In this document: one piece after another, positions 53,201 to 64,000 of the stretch | Position numbering within the stretch: position 1 is the stretch's first letter | Layout: the number at the start of each line of letters is the position of its first letter | DNA from: Acridotheres tristis | Lineage: Eukaryota; Chordata; Aves; Passeriformes; Sturnidae | DNA: 64,000 nt | Direction of reading: 5' to 3' | Assembly (NCBI GenBank): GCA_037013685.1 | Contig: CM072919.1 | Span: forward strand, 54,823,116-54,887,115 | Notes under the pieces: generated by a model | The model's input: the letters and a program-made list of their open reading frames with translations, nothing else | Database searches by the model: none | Told to the model about the DNA's origin: nothing | Program-made: the position numbers and the translations under genes

Positions 53201-56200
53201 GAGTAGGGCTTTGCTGTGGTTTTGTTGTTGTTTTAAAATATATGTTGTTGTTTGCTTTCATGTTTTAAGTTCACTATTTTGCCATAAAAATTACTCTTTT
53301 TTTTTTCCGCCAGTGGGGGCAAGGTTTTCGGTCTTGATTATAAAGGTGCTCGCCTTTCTCATTTTTAACAGTCAAAAATATAAGGGCAATGAAAGCTTTT
53401 CTAATGGTGAAATTCTGAGAAACACCTTTCAAAGCAGTTCTTGGTAGTGTTTTGTTGGGGCACTGCTGAGCACAGCTTAGAGATAAACCAGGCTTTAAAA
53501 TCTTCATTTTTATGGACTTAAGTCCTGCCTCTGTATCTGATCCTATACAAAAATAGATGAAGTTCTTCTCATAAATCTTATAAGGTGCACAGATGTGACT
53601 GAAAACCTACCAGATGTTTTATTTTACAGAAGTGATTTGCTCTTTACTGCACATTGGGGAAATAGAGTATAAGGGGGCATTTTACTAAGACGCATTTTTC
53701 CACATAAGTAGTGATTTAACTATATTCTGTGAACTCAGTATGAAAAACTGACAGGACACCATCTGGTAGAAATATTAGACTACTTAATGGCTTTTATTTT
53801 TCCACAATGATTGTTGAATATTGACTAAAACAAAGAAAGTGATCGTGTATGCGTAACTTTATAATAGGCAACTCATTTGGCCTTCTCAGTTAGCTTGTAA
53901 ATTAGATATTTATGTCAATTTTCAGAATTTTCAAAAATCTACAGATTTTCCTACCACCTAGTTGAGTTGTGTCTTTCAGGCTTACCATTATTAAGACAAG
54001 CAGATACTATCAAATTATGTTAATAGTTAGAAGAGGACTATACGGTGGAATAGTTGCCCTTCTCAATGGAAGCAGCTGCGCTGATTATTAGAATTATGTT
54101 TAATGACTTTTGGTATAAAATTTTTTCTAGATCTTTGTGTAGAGTTTGTTGCACAGTTCTACTTGTCCATGAAAGAGGAATACCAGTTACAAAAGTGCCA
54201 TTAAATACAGAGAATATCCTCTTGCTTTGTTAATTTCAGCATTTTGGTGGATGGCCAAGCCTGAGGGATGTCGAAGTGTCACAACGTAGCATTGGAATGC
54301 TACCATTTGGGTGCATTTGTAGAACCAAAAGTTTCTAGTCCACTTCTTTGCTACTTTGTCATCAAACATTGAATATTAGACTGTGCTGCACGAACTCTTT
54401 AAAGGTTGCTCTGGATCCATGGCTTCGCAGTGCCCAAACTAGAGAGTAGTAAATGCTAAAGCCATGATTAGATTATTAGAAAGCTACTGTCTTAGTCAAA
54501 ATGAGTGTTAAAAGGAGTGCGGTAAGACAGGTATCCTACACAATTATCAAACATATTTCCTTTGTTTCAGTAACCTTAGTTACACATTTGGTGTTATTTT
54601 TGTCGTTTAGTAATGTATAAGCTACCTTTCACTTTTTAAAGTTTCTAAACTCTAGAGCCTCATTTTCATTTCAGTTGAAATGAATGTATTTTGAAATGGA
54701 TGTATTTTGTCAACCTCAACAGCAGACTTCTGTCAGAGGAGACATTTTTTCCTAGAGAATTTTCTGTATTTTAAAACCCAAGACTGTCCTTCAAAGGAGA
54801 ATAAGTGTGATCCCTTTTTTTCAAGACTCTTATATTCCCCTCTCAGGATCACAAATTGGCTGTGCTTTTAACAAATTAATTAGGATGTATTTTGGTATTT
54901 CAGTAGCCCTGAATGGGGTGATTAAAAAAAAAAAAAAAAAAAAAAAAAAGATTTAAGCGTCTATTTGTCTCAAATTGTTGAAAAGAGTGATATTTTAAAA
55001 GGTGGTTAGCTGCGTTTCCTCTATTCATTTCCCTTCAAGAGCAGTTCATATCTGGTGAAGTAATCAACACTAGTGCAAACTGCTTCATGATAAATGTGAT
55101 AGGCAAAGGTTTATTTCACCTCACTTTGAATGGTGTTAGAAGGCAGTAAATGAATGTGCTTGTGAAGCTATGAGCTGAGGGTTCTGATTCACCCCCTCTC
55201 TATCCCCAATGCTCTAGATGTTCAGGAGATTCTAGTGGAAAAATGAAAGATCACATCAAAAACCTTGGCTGTAAAGTTAAATCTCTGACTTTGGGAATGT
55301 AGTATTTATTACATCTGAATTTTTAGCTTGCTAGATTTTTCCTTTTCACTTATTTTGTCTAAGAACTTTTAGTCAGGTCCAGAAAAAACCCTGTACTTAA
55401 AAGAATGTTCTGTACCACATTAAACCTGATGGCTGTGGAGTGCAGTTCCTGGTGCTGGGGAAATTGTGAGTGAGCCTTCGGAGTGTACTAACATAATGTA
55501 ATTCAGACGGAATCTATAAATTCAGGAGTACAGTTTAGTTCTGTTGCTGTGCTTCTATAGCAGGAACTGTGGGATGAGTGCTACTGTTGGACACTGGCTT
55601 GTTTGTCTTGAGCACCACACTGAAATCTCACAGGTTTTGAAGAGTATTAAGATCTGGGAATATAAACAGACTATTTGCATGGTCAAAAATAACAAAATGC
55701 AGTCAACAAGCAGAAGAGAGCTCAGTAGAAGGCCTCTTGATCTGCGCGTGCTGCTAGACTTCTACAAGACGTTTTGCTAAGACAAATAAATCGGATTTTA
55801 AAGCATTACAAATTATGCTCTGGGGATTCCTGCCTGCCTTCCGGGAGCCACTGGGTGGGATACATCCTTCTTTTATTGTTGTTTTGGTTGAGCACCAATA
55901 GAGATTTAATGTGCCTGTCTTGATAGAGTGGTAATAAGACTAATTCTCAGTGTTCTATAGGTACGAATTTCAGTGTGATCATCACCAAAAAGAAGTGTAA
56001 TTAAAAAGGAAGAATTAAATTCCATTGTCGAAGGTTTATTTACAGTATGATATTTTTGACATTCAGTCAGTTGCTTTACTGTTAAAAAGCAGCAGGTCTG
56101 TGGCACAGAGGTGTGGGATTGTGACCTGAAAGGAGAATTAAACAGACAGCACAAGCAAAGACCTTGTTTTGTTACCTTTGAATTTATATACGGGAATATG

Positions 56201-59200
56201 AAATCCATGTTTTATACCACTGCTCACACTTTGCATCTGTCTGCAAGGCACAGTTTTTTTTCACAAACTCTGATCTGATGCAGCTTAATGCCATGGAGTC
56301 TTGGAGGCTTGCTGGAGCAGCCACAGAGCATGAAGTTCAGTGAAGTTTGTACAAGTGACCGCTTTACTGCAGAGCAGCATCAAGGCCAGTCCTGTCTTCA
56401 CCTGCTCTCTCTCTTTCTTCCACAGTGATATGCTTTATTTACAAGGAAGAGGAGAGAGTCAAGTTGCTGGCTGCGAGCTGGGTTGCTGTAGGATCAGGAA
56501 GTGCCCTTCTGTGTTTAGGAGAATGCTGATGATAGATACTAAGTGCCAGGACAGCCAGTACTAGTCACAGTGTTGGCTGCAGGGTCACCTTGTCAACTGG
56601 TAGAAATGCCTTTCTGCTGATACTTAAATAATGCTGCCCCTTATTTAATTTCAGAGTAAAAATGTTTGTAACTGACATTTCACAACGCAGTTAAGTCAAT
56701 AATGGATGTTTTTATTTTCAATGGGTTTATTTTCTTATTGTGGTCCTTCTAACATATCACAATAACTGGGGAGCCCATGCTGTAAAATGCTGAAATTTGC
56801 AGTGTTGAAAAGATTTGAATACATGATGGTCCCATAAATGACAACCAGTAAATAAAATACTGGGTGAAGAATATTGAAATTATATATTCCAACTATGCAT
56901 TGGAATGTCTTGCATCTTTGATAAAACCTAAGTTTCATGTTCCTGTTCCTCTTACTAGCTTGAGCTAGTTAAGGAACTGGCAATAGCATTTGGCACTAGG
57001 TTTAAGGGGATACAATAGATTAAAAAAATGTGTACTTACTAAAATGATGGTCAAGAATTTTGCTCATTTTTGTATATTTACCTCTGCTTGACTGAAACCT
57101 CTGCTGCAAGTCTTTCCAGTTTGCACCACAGTACCATATATGATTCCATTAAATTAACTGCTAAACTGGACACTGAAAAGGGTTTATTTCGTGTATAGAT
57201 GAATTCTGCTATTGCTGTCATTGGCAGTGTAGGCGATGCCTGAAACCAGACCTGTTTGTCTGTGAGATGCTCGTTGTGCTGGTTTCTGTGTCAGAGGCAC
57301 AGATGTCAGAGGAAGGGATCAGGTGTTGCTCTGTGAAATTACGTGCATTCATGATGTTGGGAGCTTGACCCTCCCCTTGCTGTGTGGGGTAGGACTACAC
57401 CTTAGCACTGGCGAGGATTTGTCTTTGTGGCATCTTGTGTGCTCTGGGGGCCCTTGCTTTTTTGTGGACATGGGCAGTTCTTTGCTGTACAGAGGAGGCG
57501 AGTGGTGAGTAGTGAGCTGCATGTGATGGTGTCTCTTTCAGTCCCTCGATCTGAAATGGAAGTTGCACAAGTGCTGTGCTCTAGCCAGAACAGAGTATTT
57601 CCTCCCTACGTGCATCCTCTTCTTCCTGCCTCTCCCAGCCACTTCCAGCAGCCAGACTGAGTTCTGCAAGCCCCAGACAGAGGAAAGACGTGAGCCATTA
57701 ATGGGAATTTTTTTCTAAACAACCAGCGCTATTCAGAGTGTGAGAAAAGCAGAAGTGTGCTGTGTGTTGACATTTATTGATTCTTCTACGGAAAGCAACA
57801 AGTACCATTTGGTATTCCTTTGTATCCAGGAAACACCATTATAAGCCAGTTTGTCCTGCCAGTACACAGGGAAAATCCTGATAATATTTCAGAATGGTTC
57901 TAGTCAGTGCTGTACGAAAAATCTTGGTTGGTTCTGATGAGTTTATTCATCCACTCAGGATTCATGTTGAGCTAGGTACTTGGGATCCACAGGGAGTGGA
58001 TGCACAGTGTGATGCAAGCAAAGGGTGAAGTGAAGCCAGGATGGCCCCATCTTTCCAGTACGTTGTGTTTGTATTTGCCAATACAGAAGGAGTTTGTACT
58101 GGTGATACAATTTTTATCCCCCAAAGGAAGAACTAATTAATGTTTTCTAGCTCACACTTTCTGTAGAATAGGTAGACTAGACTGGATACCTGCCTATCTC
58201 ATCCTTGCAGAGGAGGACGATGTTGAGATACATCTTTTGAGGCTTTGAAGGTCAGGATAATAATTTGACAAAAGCATCCAAGAGTAGTTCTTACCCTCTT
58301 GGCATGGCATAATGATTTGAATGTGCTCATATATTATTGCAGTGGAGATGACAGACCTTAATTTGGACGTGTTCCTTTAAAGATTGAGAACCATTGTGGG
58401 TAGAAGGGGTTTTATACATTGGAATAGAGCAATGGTATCAGATGGCTGATCGATGTGTCTCTTGTTTCAGACAATCATGAAGTGATGCCCACTTCAGAAG
58501 AGCAACAGTAATTGTGAGGTCTGGGATAGATATTAATGTGCATCATCTATTCTGTCAATTAACACTTGTGAAGGGCTCTATCTTAAACTACTTCTTGTGG
58601 AAGGGATATTACTGTTTCTTAACTTCTATTGTAACCCTGTTTTCTTCTGTACCGACAGGGCTGTGCTTCCCGTGCTGCTGCTCTTAAGGCTGAGTTCGGG
58701 ATGCTGTTGCTGGAAACTGCAGAGCTCTGTCTGTTGAAGTGAGATACCCTGGTGTCGGCTGGAGGATACCCCCTTCCTACACAGAAAATAAGAAAACCCC
58801 TACGACTGAATATTGCTGCTGAATAGGCTGACTGAATTAGTGTTTGCCTTGATATCTTTTTCTTGCAGTATGAAAGGTTTGTATTTTTTTTTTTTTCTGA
58901 ACTGTTGCGATCTGTGATTTTGTAAAGGATTTTGCCTTATTTTAGAACTGCAGGAATGTATGGACTTGTAAATTTACTTGAACTGATGGGCACCAGGAGA
59001 TGAGGATTAACAAATTTGTGGTTTAAAATGAGTATATCTGTGGATGGTGGGTGGGTCGTTTTTTATTTCAATTGAAGTTATGCATTTAATTTCTGCATTT
59101 GTAGGCAGGGAACTTCTCAAATCCTATCTGACTCATACAAGGCTGTATGTATGCTTTAACATGCAGTGAGCTGCACAACTGTGTTGTTTTTGGAAAGTGT

Positions 59201-62200
59201 TCAGCTGTAAAAACTAGGCTACATCTGAACTGAGAGCCCTGTCTTAAGACAGACTCTTTTTTTGTAGCCTGTTTCAGCAAGTTGAAGAAGACTTATGCAT
59301 AGTTGTTGAACCCATCCTGTTGCTCTAAAGATGTTGCTTCTGGTATGCTTTTCTCATTTGAAAGAATACTACTTTTAGACCATGAATTGTGAGGGTGTAG
59401 TGAATCTGAAATATAATTATGGAAATCAGAGTTGCTGTGATGACTGTCACATGTTGGGATATTGGCTGGGAGTGAAAGTTGCTACAATGTAGTTCAAGTT
59501 CAATTTTTTACTTCTTTACTTTTTTACTTCTAGAGATAAATGCTGAAATTCCTACTAGTTAATTGGCTGCAGCTAGGAGTGTCTCAGCGCTGGGCTCAGC
59601 CTGGTCTGTTTTGTTCACTGCTTCTATTATCTGAAATGCATGCAATATGTTAACTAATACCAGCCATCCCTCCTCCAGCCTAACATAGGCATCTTTACAC
59701 CAGTGTTTTCTCATTCTGAGGAGATTTGGGGCAATTGGATAGCTGATAAGCTTAATATCCTTCCCCCTCCTTCAGTTCTGGAAGATGTTGACCTAGTTTG
59801 CAGACATGAATGGCACATTATATCAGTACATCATGATGGGTGTGTAGTAATTTCACTGATTTATTCTGTTTGTAGATGCTGTGACAATGGAGTTAAGCTG
59901 CTCTGAAGTACCTCTTTATGTAAGTCCTACAACGCTAGGCTTCTGCCTGGAGAGTTGCTTTCTTTTGGGTAACAGCTCATTCAAAAGCAGGGTGAATGAA
60001 ACTAAAAACCATTCTCTGGTTTTCTGAGACTGGAGGCTGTTGAATGTTGCTGTCTGATGAGGCATGTGTGGAGGTGCTGGTTTTCAGTAGTGCAACTCAG
60101 CTCTCTGAAGGAAGTTTTAAATTATTTCCCCTTTATCATCATTATTTTTTTTTCCTTCAGTATTCTCAATTGCAATTTTCAAAAGCAGGTTTACTGCCTG
60201 TGAAGAGACAACTCTCATTTGCTTTCCCACAATTTTTTGTTTTTTGCTTACAAAATTCCAAACTACTGTTCTCTCAGTTTCCACTAAGCAGGAAATTTTG
60301 TGCTAAAAAATAAGTTGAAATTTGTAACCAAATGGATTTTTTTCTGCAAAAACTGAAATAATTGCTTAAAATAGATGAACTCCAATTTAAAAAACAAGCA
60401 GTAACATGAGTGAGGAATACATTAGATAAACTTAATTTTGTGCCTTCAAGGGAATGTGATTGTGAGTATTAAAACTTGGAAACTCTAGTAATTATTATTA
60501 AGAAACCGTAATTGTGTTATTTATATCTATTCTGCTTTGCAATGAGGGTAGCAGAGGTGCATGGATGATGCCTAGGGGGAAAATGGGAGAACACTGAATT
60601 ATTTTCAAAAGGGTGGTAAAAGATGGAACAAAGACAGAAAGAAACCCAATTATCTGCTTATTGTCATGAGATGGGGAAGGAAATGGAGGAATACAAATAA
60701 TTTGTACCCTGGAGTAATGAAGGAACATATGCTTGGTAATGAACCAGCATGATTTTTCATTGTATTTTTCAGCTTCAGAGTTAAAACCTCAGGCTTGCAA
60801 AAGTTAGATGCGGTATCTTTGAAGGCATCAGGAGAAAAATATTTTTGAGGCCTGCTCATGTGAGATGTTTATTGTGTGGTGCAGGGCTTTAAAAACAAAT
60901 TTTTACATGAAAAGCAATTGGGGACATGGTGATATCTGGTCTGACTGATCTGGTATCTTCCCATAATAAGGTAATGGACCACTTTGCAAGGGGCAGTGCA
61001 GTGGTTTTAATTCAGGTTGTTGACAATGAAATATTTCATCCTGTGTTTCACAGGAAATTCTTAAGGAAGATAAAGAAGGGGAAGATTAATATAAAGAGAT
61101 AAAGATATATGGGTACTGCAAGAACTGTTAGGGTAGAGAGAAAAATATTACAAGTGATAGACCTTAAGTGTCATACTTAGGGCTACTTTAGTATTTTGGT
61201 TATAATCCTATGAATCAGATGTAGGCTTGCAAAATATATGTAAATTTGTTGACATCATGATTTTGGGAGATGCTGGTTAGTACTGAGAAGAATTCAGTAA
61301 TTATGTGGGAAGATTGAATTTTCCTACCTGTAATTTATGCCAGTAAAAAGTGGAAAGAATGGTACAAAACTGTGCATTTGGAGACTAATAATGATAGATC
61401 ATTCATGATCAAGGGACTCACCAGGAGAGGCTTCAGGAGTGTATCAGTCACTTGTAGTGTGGTGGATGGGAGAGTATGATTTTAGTTGAGAATGTTCACC
61501 CTAAGCTTTGCAGAACTGAGAGTCTGTACCAGAGCTAAGCTTAGCTGGTTGTGGCCCTGTGCTTTGGTAATTTTCTATTTATGGTCTTTAGCCATTCACC
61601 AACCCAGGTGGATAAATCCCAGGGAGGGGTCCTAACTTGCTAGAAACCCAGTGAGAGGAGTTTGGGTTGTCACTAACTCATTTTCCTGCGGGGGCAGCAG
61701 ATGGAGGTGGTGTCTTTCTTCTGGGTCCCCAGTGTTCTAACATGCCTGAGGTTAGTGGAGAAACGTGGACTTGCAGTGGGAGCACCTGGGGTGAGTTTCC
61801 CAGAACCTGGGATTGTAGTAATTTTTTAACATTCTCCTGTATTTATTTCTGTCTGTCTGTGAGAGAAAGATGGAAAGTTTTCTTTCATCCCCCATCTGAA
61901 ACTTGGAGAAATCTTTGCAGATCTTATACTGATCATTTGAAGTTGATGTAGTTAATCTAATGAGTTGATGCCTGAAAGTCTTTCAGCTTCATGATCTTGC
62001 CCAGCACAATATTGTTCATAATCTGAGTGCCTTTGCAGTGTCTTTGGGGAGATCGAAGAGTTCTGTCCATCCTTAAAAAGACCGTCTGTCAGGGCAGTTA
62101 TCTTCTATTAGTTAGATCCAATTACTTCATCCATTCTGGCAACTCCTTCCAACTGCTTCTGCTTTATTTGCTTGATTTTGTTGGAAATCACAATCAAATC

Positions 62201-64000
62201 AGCCTTTAAATTAAACATGAAAGCCCTTTCTGATTATTCAGTTCCTTAGTCAGTTTTCATTAAGCAGTTCTCTGACAAGCTGTGCTTGTCTAAATGCTAT
62301 TCCATCTCCATCACCTAAACGCTGCTTTCATGTACCATAAGCAGGGATAGAGAAAACATCTCTGGAAAACTGAACATGGCAAATACTTGCATTGCTGTGA
62401 ATTTAGATATTTCTCTGATGTATTCCAGTCCCTTCTAAAGGGCCACCATGGAACTCCAGAATACCATGTCGTGGCAATTGCATACTGTTCACATGCAATT
62501 TCCATGATGTCAGCATATAGTTCTAACATATTATTTTTTCACAAGAAAAGTGGAAGAGATCAAAAGGTAGGAAGTAATATCTTCTTTCTAGCCTCTATGA
62601 AAGCATAACTTTCATTCATTGAGAGAGGGAGGAATCCGCTGTAGGCTGGGTCCAAAATTAGGATGCTTTTCGCACTGTATGTAAACATGCATAGCATCTA
62701 TATCCACTGGATTTTTCCCTCTTATTCATTGTAAGAATGCCTGTTTTGAGAGGATTGTATCTCATGTCAGATTATCTGAGAGTAACTGCAGTTTTGTGTT
62801 TATAATACATATTTTTAAAGATTATGTGCAGGCTACTTTGTTGACTCACTATATGTGAGCAGCTGTTAACACAGCTGGAGGATGTGTCCATACAGTGTGG
62901 CTACTTCACACTGTCACACTTCAGCAGCACTGAATTTCTTGGCAAATCTAAAATTGTATGCATATAACCTTGTTGGCTTAGTGATGGCTATCCTATTTTG
63001 TTACATAGAGGGAATGCTTTCCAAAACTAAAGGACCTTGCTGATCTGATATAATTTTAGTGAAATATCATTTAAGAATACTCTAGGCAACTACTCCATTT
63101 TGAAAATGTATTACTTAATACACTTCTTCTGCATTTAATTTTGGTGGCACCAGTACATTAAAGTGTAATTACAACACGCATCAATACCATGATTTGAAAA
63201 ATAAATGGTAATGAAACGGAAAATCAAATATTTGATACACATTTCCTCAGTTAGTTTGAGGAGCTTGTTTCTGGCTTCTAGACAGCAAATTACTGTAAAT
63301 CACTCTATAAAATAACTCTTTTTAAGCCAGTCTAGTTTTCAGGATTGACTAGTGAAGAATACACCAACAGTTCATAGACGTCTCTTTTTTCAATGCTAAT
63401 AATGCATCATTTAAATATATAGAACTTGAATGTAAATAGCTTTTGCCCTCCTAAATTACACTTTTTAAAAACTGATACAAATAAAATTATATTTAGCTAA
63501 TGCTTTTTGTAAGAAGAGCAGCAACCTGAGTTTTTCGTTTTGTTGTGTACTAAAGACAATATGTGGAATAAGACCTCACTATCTTCAGGCAGTCAGGCAC
63601 TGATCTCATTGTAAATGTAAGAAAGACTATTCATGAAAGATGGAAGATTTAGGTAAAATATTTGATGAAGCACCCTTCAGATATTAAAGAATTTAATGTA
63701 TAGAAGTTGTTCCTCCTATTGTAAGCAGTTTTTAGTGTGGAGAAACATCCCTCATGGAAAATAATTCCTTCTTATTTAACGGTAGGTAACTGGTTTTTGT
63801 TTGTTTTAAAGAAATGCTATTGATTACCAACTTTGATCTTAGACATTGGCAAAGAAATACCTGGCTGCCATGGGGCAAACATACTGTGGAAGTACTGAAT
63901 TCTCAAGAGCAGTAAATAAGTGTTCTTAAAAGTTTGTGTATTATTCTCTGCTGAGAGCCTTACAAATGTTTTCCGTAGGAGCAGGAAAGATAAATAAAGA
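53201..64000 (+). other. Putative first intron of ARHGEF28
   Basis: AT-rich sequence with no recognised coding exon. If ARHGEF28 starts at the CpG island, this is the beginning of its long first intron. Only an A26 run (54924-54949) stands out. Short open frames here look like chance. Confidence 0.45.
54924..54949. repeat. (A)26 homopolymer
   Basis: Uninterrupted run of 26 A following 'gaatggggtgatt'. It could be a retroposon tail, but no element is recognisable upstream. Confidence 0.95.

Noticed and set aside
52186..53206. Several open frames of 230-315 codons on both strands
   Set aside because: They overlap one another in all frames within a CpG island, where stop codons are rare. Composition is proline/arginine/alanine/glycine low complexity and no domain is visible.
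53201..64000. First coding exon of ARHGEF28
   Set aside because: I looked for the conserved N-terminal exon and did not find a match; it probably lies beyond the window.

Overview
This is a vertebrate nuclear window, almost certainly from a bird. All three complete genes are spliced with GT-AG introns. The interspersed repeats are the ones typical of avian genomes: CR1 LINE tails, many truncated or nested, and avian endogenous-retrovirus (ERV) LTRs. The LTR types resemble those common in songbirds, but that narrower placement is inference. The gene order BTF3 - ANKRA2 - UTP15 - (ARHGEF28) matches human 5q13.2 and supports the gene calls.

Layout: 1-3.6 kb is unassigned upstream sequence. Two CR1 tails lie at 3.7-5.06 kb, and the second runs into the GC-rich BTF3 promoter. 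BTF3 (+) spans about 5.14-12.5 kb (5 coding exons, 162 aa). A gene-poor interval of about 16 kb follows, with a CR1 that carries an inverted CR1 end (23.2-24.0 kb) and a nested ERV cluster (about 24.8-28.2 kb). ANKRA2 (-) spans about 28.2-37.04 kb (8 coding exons plus a non-coding first exon, 313 aa), with a solo LTR and a 30-bp minisatellite in its last intron. ANKRA2 and UTP15 are head to head across a CpG-rich bidirectional promoter (about 37.04-37.29 kb). UTP15 (+) runs 37.29-46.42 kb (12 coding exons, 520 aa). The first canonical polyA signal after its stop codon lies inside an LTR at 46.7-47.66 kb. Another LTR interrupts a CR1 ORF2 relic at 49.4-50.65 kb. A large CpG island at 52.3-53.2 kb has a good donor at 52874/52875; by synteny it is the promoter and non-coding first exon of ARHGEF28, with the rest of the window its first intron.

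Function: BTF3 is the beta subunit of the nascent-polypeptide-associated complex. ANKRA2 is an ankyrin-repeat adaptor that binds megalin, class IIa HDACs and RFX-family proteins. UTP15 is a WD40 subunit of the t-UTP/UTP-A part of the small-subunit processome. They are conserved neighbours rather than a pathway. I found no prokaryote-like system and no clearly new gene. The best observations are transposon/gene interfaces (LTR polyA signal, CR1 against the BTF3 promoter, nested ERVs) and two overlapping upstream mini-ORFs in the ANKRA2 leader.
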